From Thermoplasmata archaeon (lineage in GTDB: Archaea; Thermoplasmatota; Thermoplasmata; Lutacidiplasmatales; UBA184), in NCBI GenBank assembly GCA_030038095.1, contig JASHPK010000010.1:66309-128070 (forward strand): DNA of 61,762 nt, read 5' to 3'. The notes beneath the pieces were generated by a model. That model was not told the DNA's origin. It saw only the letters and a list, made by a program, of their open reading frames with translations, and made no database searches. The position numbers and the translations under genes were made by a program. Shown here piece by piece: positions 40,808 through 48,471 of the stretch. Position 1 is the first letter of the stretch. The number at the start of each line of letters is the position of its first letter.

Positions 40808-42388
40808 ATGAGGTCCATGGACGGCGCAAACGAAGACGAGACGCGGACGGCGACCGGGGCGGTGTTCGACCCGAAGTCCGCGCGCGCCGTGTTGGTCATT
40901 CTCACCGGGATGGCGTTGATGGTTACGTACGTCGAGACGATGGTCGTCCCGGGGTTCCAAACCTTCTACACGTTCTTCTCAGGGGTACCCTACACCACCA
41001 TCGCCTGGGTCCTGTCGGCCTACCTACTGGTCGGCACGGTCGCCACGCCGGTATTCGGTAAGCTCGGCGACCGGTACGGCAAGAAACGGACGCTCCTCGT
41101 CGTCATGACCGCGTACGGGGTTGCCGTGAGCCTCGCGGGCTTCACCCCGAATATCGGAAGCGCTTTCGGGGTCTCACGCCCGAACCAGATCTACCTACTG
41201 ATCGGGGCGCGGGCCTTCCAGGGAATCGGCATGGCGATGTTTCCTCTCGCCTACGCTATGATCCCGGAGGTGACGCCGGCCCGGCGCGTGGGGACCTATC
41301 AGGGAGTCATCTCCGCCATGTTCGGAGCGGGGGCGGGACTAGGCCTGGTCGGGGGCGGCTACATCACCCAGCAGTTCGGTTGGCAGGTGACTTTCCATAC
41401 GGTCATCCCCTTTGCCTTCCTTCTCGTCGCACTCGCCGCCTTCATCGTTCGAGAGTCCCCTTCTCGACAGCCGAAACCGATCGACGTCGCGGGCATCGGG
41501 TTCCTCGGGGTCACCCTCGCCATGTTCCTGTTCGCCGTCACCGAAGGAACGAGTTGGGGGTGGACGAGCTTCTCCGCCGTACGGTGGGGCTCCCTGGCAT
41601 GGGGAGCGCCCGAGTTCTTCCTGATCGCGCTCCTTGGGGCAGTTCTCTTCGTCTACCGTGAGACGCACACCGTCGCCCCCGCCGTTTCGTTTGCCGCGCT
41701 CAAGCAACGGAACATCTGGATCTCGAACGTGGCCGGAGTCCTCCTCGGGACCGTCCAGTTCCTCTTCTTCGTGACATTGGTCATCCTGATCGAGGACCCG
41801 GTCGCGCCGGGGTTCGGGCTCACCGAGTTCCAGATGGGGCTACTGGGCCTCCCGAGCGTGATGTCGATGTTGGCCTTTGGTCCGGTCCTCGGGTGGGCCG
41901 TCTCCAACTGGGGCCCCAAGCCCATCACCATTCTGGGGTTCGGTATGATGGGGGCGGGGGCCACGGGCCTCGCGTTCGACCACGGAACCGTGCTTCTCGT
42001 CCTCCTCCTCTCCATTCCCCTCTTGGTGGGCACCGTAGCGGTCCTCATCGCCACGACGAACGTGATTGTGCTCTCCGTTTCCCCGGAAGAGCTCGGAATC
42101 CAGACCGGAGTGACCCAAACCTTCCGCAACCTCGGGAGCGCGGTCGGGCCGGTGGTGGGTACTACGATCGTGGAAAGCTTCCTGGTGACCCGATACATCT
42201 TGGTTCGACCGGGCGTCGAGGTTCCGGTGGCCGTGCCTGCCAATGCCGGCTTTGTCTGGGCCGCCATCCTCGCAGCGAGTCTGTCCTGCGTCGGGTTTCT
42301 GTTGTCGTGGGGGCTGAAGGGTCTCCAGCGACCTCTACCGAAGCGGAAGGACTCCGACTCACCCTCCCGAGCGGCTTTGAACCCTTAG
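40808..42388 (+). CDS. MFS multidrug-type transporter (DHA2, 14 membrane segments)
   Basis: A 526-residue drug:H+ antiporter. Seen: about fourteen hydrophobic segments, the MFS motif A in loop 2-3 (GKLGDRYGKKRTLLV), the GARAFQGIGMAMFPLAYAMI block (motif B-like Arg), and the antiporter motif C-like GAGAGLGLVGGGYI in segment 5. These fit the EmrB/QacA DHA2 family of exporters. The gene has its own promoter under a palindromic operator and a divergent HTH-10 regulator, the usual design of an inducible efflux system. Its last codons and TAG stop lie within repeat R5, so the C-terminal residues PSRAALNP are encoded by repeat sequence. Confidence 0.92.
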   Translation: MRSMDGANEDETRTATGAVFDPKSARAVLVILTGMALMVTYVETMVVPGFQTFYTFFSGVPYTTIAWVLSAYLLVGTVATPVFGKLGDRYGKKRTLLVVMTAYGVAVSLAGFTPNIGSAFGVSRPNQIYLLIGARAFQGIGMAMFPLAYAMIPEVTPARRVGTYQGVISAMFGAGAGLGLVGGGYITQQFGWQVTFHTVIPFAFLLVALAAFIVRESPSRQPKPIDVAGIGFLGVTLAMFLFAVTEGTSWGWTSFSAVRWGSLAWGAPEFFLIALLGAVLFVYRETHTVAPAVSFAALKQRNIWISNVAGVLLGTVQFLFFVTLVILIEDPVAPGFGLTEFQMGLLGLPSVMSMLAFGPVLGWAVSNWGPKPITILGFGMMGAGATGLAFDHGTVLLVLLLSIPLLVGTVAVLIATTNVIVLSVSPEELGIQTGVTQTFRNLGSAVGPVVGTTIVESFLVTRYILVRPGVEVPVAVPANAGFVWAAILAASLSCVGFLLSWGLKGLQRPLPKRKDSDSPSRAALNP

Positions 42389-42421
42389 CTCACATCCCTC
42401 CGGCGGCTGGTTCTCCTCAGG
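42370..42421 (+). repeat. Island repeat copy R5, right boundary
   Basis: AGCGGCTTTGAACCCTTAGC then TCACATCCCTCC-GGCGGCTGG and TTCTCCTCAGG. The end matches the tRNA-Thr flank CTGGTTTTCCTTCAGG almost fully, so this is the best candidate for the distal attachment site. It holds the MFS stop codon. Confidence 0.72.
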
Positions 42422-42453
42422 TCGGGCACCCCCGGAAGGGCGGCGAGTGGAGG

Positions 42454-43119
42454 TCACTCGATCAGGTAACGGCGGAACCAGTTCGCGGTATGCTGAGCGA
42501 CCGCCTCGAGGGCCCCCGACTCTTCGAAGAGATGCGTCGCCTGCGGGATGATCGTCGTCGCGTGCGGCGCCGCCAGTCGTCTTGAGGTCTCGCTCGCAAT
42601 CTCGAGGATCTGAGGGTCCAGACCGCCTACGAGCAGGAGCGTGGGGGCCTTCACGTGAGGGAACGCCCCGGCCGCCAGATCCGACCGGGCGCCTCGAAGT
42701 ACGAGGGCTCGGATTACGTCGGGCCGGGCGGCTGCGGCGAGGAGCGCGGCCGCCCCGCCGGTGCTGGCCCCGTAGAGGCCTATCCTCAACGACCGGAGGC
42801 GGGGGTCGGCGAACACCCAATCGACGGCCGCGACCAACCGGTCTCCGAGCAGCGGGATCTGAAATCGATAGGTCAGCGTCCGCTCGTCCTCTGCCGCCTC
42901 TGCACCGGTCAGGAGGTCGAGGAGCAGTGTGGCAAGGCCCTGAACTTCGAGCACCCCGGCCACCGCACGGTTTCGGGGGCTCCGGCGTCCACTGCCGCTC
43001 CCGTGGGCGAAGACGACGATTCCTCGGGTTCCATCCGGTACCGTGAGATCCGCCAGGAGATGGTCCCGGTCGAGCGGAATCTGGACCTCGTGGCGCCTCG
43101 ACGAATCGCGTTCGGCCAT
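42454..43119 (-). CDS. Alpha/beta hydrolase (dienelactone hydrolase-like)
   Basis: A 221-residue serine hydrolase. Seen: GIVVFAHGSGSGRRSPRNRAVA (oxyanion-hole loop), the nucleophile elbow IGLYGASTGGAAAL (Ser in G-x-S-x-G), the catalytic Asp in LLLVGGLDPQILEIA and the His in PQATHLFEESGALE, complete for a triad. This compact form with HGSGS and GASTGGAAAL is common in proteins fused to or next to phosphoribosyltransferases, but no such partner is here. The upstream frame to 43254 is Arg-rich and not convincing. It lies just outside R5, so it may be core or the last cargo gene. Confidence 0.87.
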   Translation of the reverse strand: MAERDSSRRHEVQIPLDRDHLLADLTVPDGTRGIVVFAHGSGSGRRSPRNRAVAGVLEVQGLATLLLDLLTGAEAAEDERTLTYRFQIPLLGDRLVAAVDWVFADPRLRSLRIGLYGASTGGAAALLAAAARPDVIRALVLRGARSDLAAGAFPHVKAPTLLLVGGLDPQILEIASETSRRLAAPHATTIIPQATHLFEESGALEAVAQHTANWFRRYLIE

Positions 43120-43552
43120 CGCCTTCCTTCCCTGGGCCCCAGAAACTTGCCGGGCATCTCGGTTTCCCCCGGGGGAGGGACGTCCATCACCCCGCGGGGC
43201 GGAGACCCGACCCGGCCTTCCGCTCGACGAAGCGGCCCGGAGGTCGCCCGACACCGCGGGATCCGCCCGGCCCGAGTCGATCGGCGCCCCGGACTCCGCT
43301 CACTTCGGTGAAGGACCGGGGGTATGGGCGACGGGTGCGGTACTCGTCTCAGGCCCGACTTTCGCGGATCGGACCAATGCGGATCTGCCAGGGACCTCCG
43401 ACGCGTCTCTTGCCAGGCTGAATGGAGTACGAGGGAGTACCCCGCGGCGGCCCGAAGCGACGCTGTACCTACCGCGGACGGTAAGGGGTGTGCGCTCCGA
43501 CCTCTTACCTCGGAGGGCCAATCCGTGGACCGTGCGTGCGGTCCTCCGCGGG
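43120..43552. other. Intergenic region without a convincing gene
   Basis: About 430 bases between the hydrolase start and the ABC ATPase 3' end. No family-like reading frame, repeat copy or clear promoter was seen; a GC-rich TTCCCCCGGGGGAGGG (43162-43178) forms a short palindrome. Confidence 0.35.
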
Positions 43553-44449
43553 TCACTCGAACAGATCCTCGAGGGGGTTCTCCATCTCTCGCACCTCGCG
43601 GATCCTCACGCCGCGGGTCTCGAGGTCCCGGAGCAGCGCGGGGACCTCCTGCGGCCCCGACAGCTCGCGCAAGTAGTAGTCGCCTTGGAGCGTGAACTCG
43701 CTCAGGGCGTCGGTCGGTTCGAGCACGCGAACGCCGATCACGAAATGGGCGCTCCGCAGGTTCTCGATCCGATCGAAAAGGACGAGCCGGCCGCCCCGGA
43801 GGACGAGGACGTGACGCCCGATCTCCCGGGCCTCGAACAGATTATGCGATGAGTAGAGAACGATCTTGTCGCGGCTTAGCCCCAGAATAATCGTCCGGAT
43901 CTCCCGGGCGAGCTTCGGATCGAGGTTCGCCGTCGGTTCGTCGAGGAGGTAGATCTCGCGTTCACGGAGAAAGACGCGAGCGATGGAGACCCGCTTGCGC
44001 TGCCCGGCGCTGAGCTGGGAGAGGTAGCGGTCGCTTAGCTCCTGGATCTCGAGCAGGTCCAAAACCCGGTCGACGTCGCTCGCCTCCGCGCGTTCGACGC
44101 GAGCGTAGAACTCCAGGGCCTCGCGTACCTGGAGGCCGTCCGGGATTCCGTCCACGTGGGATAGATAGTGCAGGTGGTCGCGCGACCGCTGCCGGTCGAT
44201 GTCTTCGTCGCCGATGGTGACCTCACCCTCGTACGGCCGGAGAATGCCGGCGAGCGTGCGGAAGAGGGTCGTTTTACCGGCCCCATTGGGTCCGAGGACC
44301 ACGTAGATGGACGGCTGGTCGATCGTGAACGAAACGTCCTGTAGCACCCGGTGGCCGAGGTAGCCCGAGCTCACGCCGCGGCACGAGATTCGGAAGCGGT
44401 CCGCAGCGCGGGAGGCTGGACCGGACGACCGAACGGCGCTGGAGGGCAT
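43553..44449 (-). CDS. ABC transporter ATP-binding protein
   Basis: A 298-residue ATPase. Seen: Walker A VLGPNGAGKTTLFRTLAG (about residues 51-68), a Q-loop-like YLSHVDGIPDGLQVREAL, the signature LSAGQRKRVSIARVFL (about 149-164), Walker B EIYLLDEPTANLDP and the H-loop SSHNLFEAREIG. These are complete, so it should hydrolyse ATP. The last 90 residues form a separate C-terminal domain (HFVIGVRVLEPTDALSEFTL) seen in drug- or bacitracin-type exporters. It begins 13 bases after the permease gene, so both form a transcription unit. Confidence 0.92.
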   Translation of the reverse strand: MPSSAVRSSGPASRAADRFRISCRGVSSGYLGHRVLQDVSFTIDQPSIYVVLGPNGAGKTTLFRTLAGILRPYEGEVTIGDEDIDRQRSRDHLHYLSHVDGIPDGLQVREALEFYARVERAEASDVDRVLDLLEIQELSDRYLSQLSAGQRKRVSIARVFLREREIYLLDEPTANLDPKLAREIRTIILGLSRDKIVLYSSHNLFEAREIGRHVLVLRGGRLVLFDRIENLRSAHFVIGVRVLEPTDALSEFTLQGDYYLRELSGPQEVPALLRDLETRGVRIREVREMENPLEDLFE

Positions 44450-44462
44450 GGGCTCCGATCCC

Positions 44463-45170
44463 TCAAGCGGGCGAGAGTAGCCGCTCCCGCGGCAAGAGCC
44501 GACTTCCGAGGGCCAGCAGCGCCACCGCCGCGATGACCACGACGACGACCGCCGAGACCGCGACGTACACCGCGAGTGCTGGACCCACGGCCAAGGCGAT
44601 GACCAGCACGAGCACGCCCGGGGCGATGCCGAGGGTCGGAAGCAGGCCGAGCGGGCTGTTCATGCCCTGCCGGGGACTGGAGAGGGAGGTCCAGAACATC
44701 CCGGCGGCCGAGGTGAAGGCCGCCGTGCCGTAGCTCATCGGCACGGAATAGACCACGATGTCCAGCACGAACTGGAACGGGATTCCGCGCCCGAGCGCGA
44801 TGCGCAGCCCGATCCCGACGGACAAAGTTGCGACGTCCACGACGCTGAGCATCACGAGGGCCGTTTCGATGACGTTCAGGAATATCCGACGTGGAGGGAT
44901 CCCGTAGGCGATGAGGTACTCGAAGACGCCCTTCGTACGGTCGTTGGTGAAGACGAGCATCGCCCCCATCCCACCCATCGTCCCGAGAATCGGAAGAAGG
45001 AGGGGAAAGGCGGTGAGGAACGCGTTCCCGTTGGCGACGCTGAGGACGACCGTGTAGAACATGGAAAGCCCCGCGCTGACGCCGAAGAAGACGCGCCCGA
45101 CCGCGAACGATCGACGGACCGTGGTGGCCAGCAGGGAGGGCGGAGGTTTGGAAGGGGCTGGGGCGAACAA
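44463..45170 (-). CDS. ABC transporter permease (ABC-2-like)
   Basis: A 235-residue membrane protein with about six hydrophobic segments (around residues 27-50, 55-75, 100-125, 135-160, 178-200 and 205-225). Seen: the loop NDRTKGVFEYLIAYGIPPRRIF between segments two and three, which has the coupling-helix pattern (E-x-L-x-x-x-P) of ABC-2 type exporters. Its partner is the ATPase encoded 13 bases downstream. The frame begins with TTG; no ATG or GTG is closer to the first membrane segment. The substrate is unknown. Pro-rich first 12 residues. Confidence 0.82.
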   Translation of the reverse strand: MFAPAPSKPPPSLLATTVRRSFAVGRVFFGVSAGLSMFYTVVLSVANGNAFLTAFPLLLPILGTMGGMGAMLVFTNDRTKGVFEYLIAYGIPPRRIFLNVIETALVMLSVVDVATLSVGIGLRIALGRGIPFQFVLDIVVYSVPMSYGTAAFTSAAGMFWTSLSSPRQGMNSPLGLLPTLGIAPGVLVLVIALAVGPALAVYVAVSAVVVVVIAAVALLALGSRLLPRERLLSPA

Positions 45171-45408
45171 GTTCGGAACGCAGTACCGGTCACCCGCAAT
45201 AAGCTTGGTCGCCGTGCGAGGATTTTCCGCAGTGGGATTCGTTCCTCGCCCAACCCTTCGGGGTGGGGTTTCGGCATCGCTCGGCCGTCCTCCGACGCCG
45301 CGTGCCTAGGATCCAATCCTGCCGGTCGTTCGGCCGCGCTCCTTTGCTGGAGCGCCGGATCGATTCTGCCGGGGAGGGCGGCCTTCGACGCGGTTGCGGG
45401 TGCCGGGC
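45171..45408. other. Intergenic region with a hairpin
   Basis: GCGGGT-TGCCGGGCTC-like pairing occurs at 45396-45417 (GCGGG with CCCGC around the loop), close to the 3' end of the VOC gene. An AATAAGC element at 45198-45204 may be the TATA box of the ABC operon on the minus strand (GCTTATTG). Confidence 0.3.
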
Positions 45409-45909
45409 TCAACCCGCCGAACGTCCACGACGGGCGCGGCTCCTACGGGGTCGCTCCGCGTGGGGCGGAAGGGCGAGGTCATGCAAGGGGGGTTCCCGGT
45501 GAGCCGTCCGCGCCGCCGGAGTCCAACCGACGAGCTCGACGAGAGTTCCGTCCGGGTCCGTGAGGAAAACGAGGCGGACCTCTCCGTCCACGAAGTCCAC
45601 GCGGACCCTTGCGCCGATCCGTCGCAGCCGCGCGATGAGCGGATCGATGTCCCGTACGCTGAAGAGGAGCGGCGTGGCGAATCGACGCGGAGAAGGGAAC
45701 GGTTCGTACAGGGGGGAGCCCTTGGGCACGCGATAGAGCTCGACGAGCTGTCGTGTGCTCGGGTCCCGGAGCCAGGCGAGTTCCTCTCCGATCGTCATCG
45801 TCCACCGCGCCACCGGACGGAGACCGAGGGCGCGATAGAATCTCAGCGACCGCGCAAGGTCACGGACACGGATTTCAGAGCAGATCAGGAGCGCGGGAGG
45901 CCCGGACAC
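45409..45909 (-). CDS. Glyoxalase/bleomycin-resistance (VOC) family protein
   Basis: A 166-residue protein with one pair of beta-alpha-beta-beta-beta modules. Seen: SEIRVRDLARSLRFYRALGLRPV, the TIGEELAWLRDPSTRQLVELYRV strand block with a candidate metal Glu, RFATPLLFSVRDIDPLIARLRRIGA, and VFLTDPDGTLVELVGW with the second Glu. Known of the family: metal-dependent isomerases, dioxygenases and drug-binding proteins; no specific role is evident. The last 35 residues are Arg/Pro-rich and probably disordered. It lies alone between the ABC operon and the Roadblock gene. Confidence 0.85.
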   Translation of the reverse strand: MSGPPALLICSEIRVRDLARSLRFYRALGLRPVARWTMTIGEELAWLRDPSTRQLVELYRVPKGSPLYEPFPSPRRFATPLLFSVRDIDPLIARLRRIGARVRVDFVDGEVRLVFLTDPDGTLVELVGWTPAARTAHREPPLHDLALPPHAERPRRSRARRGRSAG

Positions 45910-45993
45910 TCCCGGAGGACCCTCCGAGGGACCTTAAGCCCGCCCGGCGGGCTCGGCTGCGCGGCCGAGCTCCCGCCCAGATGAACGGTGGTC

Positions 45994-46353
45994 CTAGGGA
46001 GAACCCAGGAGCGAAGCGAATCGCCGGATCTCGTGGCTCGCGGAGACGAGATCGGTGGAGAGGTCCACCACGGCGACGAGGATGGCATGGCCTCCGCTCG
46101 GGACGATGATGGTCCGCGAGTCCGGCCCCTCGAAAACGACGCGATCGGGAGCCGTTCGACCGAGCTCGCTGTTCGCGGTGACGGCCGCACCGAAGGCTGT
46201 CGCGCACATGATCGCAAAGGTCTCCGCAAAGGCTCCGTCGGGGAGATCGGCGAACAGGACGGCCCCGTCACGTGCGACAAGAGCGGTCGCCGCCCCGCCG
46301 ATGCGTTGATTGAGGTCGCGAAGCACGTGGCCGGCGTGGGCGCTGGCGTTCAT
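45994..46353 (-). CDS. Roadblock/LC7-domain protein
   Basis: A 119-residue single-domain protein. Seen: the helix AGHVLRDLNQRIGGAATALVARDGAVLFADLP, FAETFAIMCATAFGAAVTANSEL, the central strand DRVVFEGPDSRTIIVPSGGHAILVAVVDL and a C-terminal helix. The order helix, two strands, helix, three strands, helix matches Roadblock/LC7 (MglB-like) proteins, which regulate small GTPases in bacteria and are common in archaea, often without an adjacent GTPase, as here. Its binding partner is not known. Confidence 0.82.
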   Translation of the reverse strand: MNASAHAGHVLRDLNQRIGGAATALVARDGAVLFADLPDGAFAETFAIMCATAFGAAVTANSELGRTAPDRVVFEGPDSRTIIVPSGGHAILVAVVDLSTDLVSASHEIRRFASLLGSP

Positions 46354-47105
46354 GCAACTCCTCTCGTGACGGCAGAATCGGTCCCCGGATGCAGACGAGT
46401 CCCCGGCCGGGCGATTCTGTCCCGAAGTTCAGAGGCATCGTTCGCTGGCCGGAAGTCTAACCCGGACTCGACGTTTCTGGCGCCAAGCATACCCCGAGTA
46501 TGGCTTCAAGGGGTTCTTAGACCCGAGCCTTGTATTCCGAAGGATTACTGACGGTAGAACCACTCCTGATTCCGGTGCGCCCCGCGCGTGCGCCAGTGCA
46601 CGCGCCGCAGCGGACGGGCGTCGGGGGCCGAAAGCCGGTTTCGGACTTTAGACGAGAAACTCACCGGCATCTGCTCCACGACAGTCCCGGAGGCGTCCAC
46701 GACGAGGATCTCCGGCTCCGTAAATGACGCGACCGCGATATCGGGCGCTGTCCCGGCGACACGGTTCGGCCGGCAGGGCGGTGTGAGGCACAAGGGCTTC
46801 ACGGCGGTCTCGGAGCGAACCATCCGACGAGGCGGGAATCCGGGAGAGCGGAACCAGAACCGGAGTGAGACGAACGGCGCAAGGATCTCGTCGCCGCCTC
46901 GAGGGCTCAGCTCGCGGCTCCGGTCGGCGGGCCAGCCTCGGTGGAACCGGCGAACGGTCGATTCAAGTGTTTTTAAAGCATTGGACCGGCGAAGGGCTTT
47001 CGTAGATGAAGTCGGTCCTGACGACACGACGCCTCGGAGAAACGGCCTTCGGGCCGGACGGGAACCGAGTCGGCCCGTCTCTGCGGATGGATCGCGGGAC
47101 GCGAC
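46354..47105. other. Long intergenic region with a strong TATA-like element
   Basis: About 750 bases with no recognised family. A TTTTTAAAGC element at 46970-46979 is the clearest AT-rich signal and could serve either direction. It is about 130 bases before the zinc-ribbon membrane protein start. GCGATATCG at 46734-46742 is a short palindrome. Confidence 0.4.
46545..46823 (-). CDS. Possible small hypothetical protein
   Basis: A frame of 92 residues from an ATG, downstream of the TTTTTAAAGC element on the minus strand. It has a CLTPPC pair near the N-terminus, a strand-like PDIAVASFTEPEILVVDASGT and a basic C-terminus ending in WFYRQ. No family is recognised; chance cannot be excluded in GC-rich DNA. 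Confidence 0.28.
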   Translation of the reverse strand: MVRSETAVKPLCLTPPCRPNRVAGTAPDIAVASFTEPEILVVDASGTVVEQMPVSFSSKVRNRLSAPDARPLRRVHWRTRGAHRNQEWFYRQ

Positions 47106-48383
47106 TTGACGGTCTACGTATCCCCGGAGGACATCATCCTTCTCGTGGCCCTGATCGGGTACACCACCTGGTGGGCCTCGGACCTTCACAAGGGGGCTCG
47201 GGTCCGACGCTGGTCGCTCGGCCTTCACCTCGTCGTCTACGGGCTCGCGGCCTTCTACATCTGGGCCGTCTCGCTCGGTGAGATCGGCATCGCCGGGGCA
47301 TCGTCGTCGCCGCTCTCGTGGTTATGGACGGTCGTGCTCACCACCGTCGCCGTGGCGGGCACGGAGTCGGGCCTGTGGTACGGACGTCGCCGCGTGATCG
47401 TGGAACGTACGGCAACCGGAACCTGGCGCTACCGGGGCCCGATCAACATCGCCCTCTTTTGGCTCTCCCTCTACCTTCTCCGGTTTACGATGGAGGACGG
47501 ACTGCTCGGGGGGTACTCCGTCTTCCTGCCGATGGGATCCGCCCCATCCGGCGTCCCTCTCGGGACCTTCGTGGCCGTCGTACTGGTGGTTGCGTCGATC
47601 TATCTGCTGAGCTTCGGTTTCATGCTCGGCATCTCGATCGACCTGTGGATCCGCCACGGCACGGCCAAGCGAGCGCCCGTATCTCGCTCCGGACCCGCGG
47701 TACCGTCGCCGACGGCTCCGAGTGCGGCCCCGACGTACACTGTCCCGGCCACGCTCGAGCTTCGAGTCCCCCGGGCCAGCATCAGCGCGGCAGTCACGGG
47801 GGCCTACCCGGGGTTCGACCCGCTCATGCCCGCCACGGCCCGGGGGAATGGGGGGTCCGCAATCATGACCACCCCGACCGCGGCTGGGGCGTGCCCGAGA
47901 TGCGGGGCCGGGAGCGACTCCGTGGATCGCTTCTGCGGTGAGTGCGGCGCGCCGTTCGACAGGACGTTCCCGGTGGAGATGCCGGCGCAGGTCGGTCGGC
48001 CGGCGGACGCGGGGCCCCCGTTCGTCGTAGGCCTGGCGGGGTCGAGCGTGCAGAGTCCGAATCCGAGCCTCGCGAATCAGCCGTTCCGCGAAAGCGACCG
48101 AGATCCTTCCCCTCTCAGCGGTCCCACGCTCGATCCGGTGCCAGTCCAGGCCCCTTCCACCGCAACGTGCCCCCGTTGCGGACGGTCGGTGATGCTCGAG
48201 GAAAGATTCTGCGGGAGTTGCGGGACGCCGCAGACCGTCCCCTTCGACAGCGCCCGTACGCGGGGGTCCGAGGGAGCGAACCGTTCGCCCGGCAACTTCT
48301 GTGCCCACTGCGACCATCCGGTGGCCGCAGGGGAGCGTTTCTGCGGCAACTGCGGGAGGCCCCAGGTCCCGGTGTCCTCATGA
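47106..48383 (+). CDS. Multi-pass membrane protein with three cytoplasmic double zinc ribbons
   Basis: A 425-residue protein. Seen: five or six membrane helices in the first 190 residues (starting DIILLVALIGYTTWW), a Pro/Ala-rich linker, then three zinc-ribbon units with two C-x-x-C pairs each: CPRCG...RFCGECG, CPRCG...RFCGSCG and FCAHCD...RFCGNCG. Such units bind structural zinc and are common in archaeal membrane proteins of unknown function, where they may mediate protein contacts. No enzyme domain is seen. TTG start; no better start is close to the first helix. The next gene encodes a protein that also ends in the same zinc-ribbon type, which suggests a shared partner. Confidence 0.78.
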   Translation: MTVYVSPEDIILLVALIGYTTWWASDLHKGARVRRWSLGLHLVVYGLAAFYIWAVSLGEIGIAGASSSPLSWLWTVVLTTVAVAGTESGLWYGRRRVIVERTATGTWRYRGPINIALFWLSLYLLRFTMEDGLLGGYSVFLPMGSAPSGVPLGTFVAVVLVVASIYLLSFGFMLGISIDLWIRHGTAKRAPVSRSGPAVPSPTAPSAAPTYTVPATLELRVPRASISAAVTGAYPGFDPLMPATARGNGGSAIMTTPTAAGACPRCGAGSDSVDRFCGECGAPFDRTFPVEMPAQVGRPADAGPPFVVGLAGSSVQSPNPSLANQPFRESDRDPSPLSGPTLDPVPVQAPSTATCPRCGRSVMLEERFCGSCGTPQTVPFDSARTRGSEGANRSPGNFCAHCDHPVAAGERFCGNCGRPQVPVSS

Positions 48384-48471
48384 GCCGACCGAGTGGGCGG
48401 GTGCGCCGGCAACGCGCCCATGGATGGTCCGTGGAGAGCTCTCGGGAGGGAGCTTCGGAGCGGAGTCCGTG

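Noticed and set aside
35842-42421. Island repeats as classical integron attC sites
   Set aside because: The core GTTRRRY/RYYYAAC pairs were not found and no intI-like gene is present in the window; the similarity is in arrangement, not in sequence.
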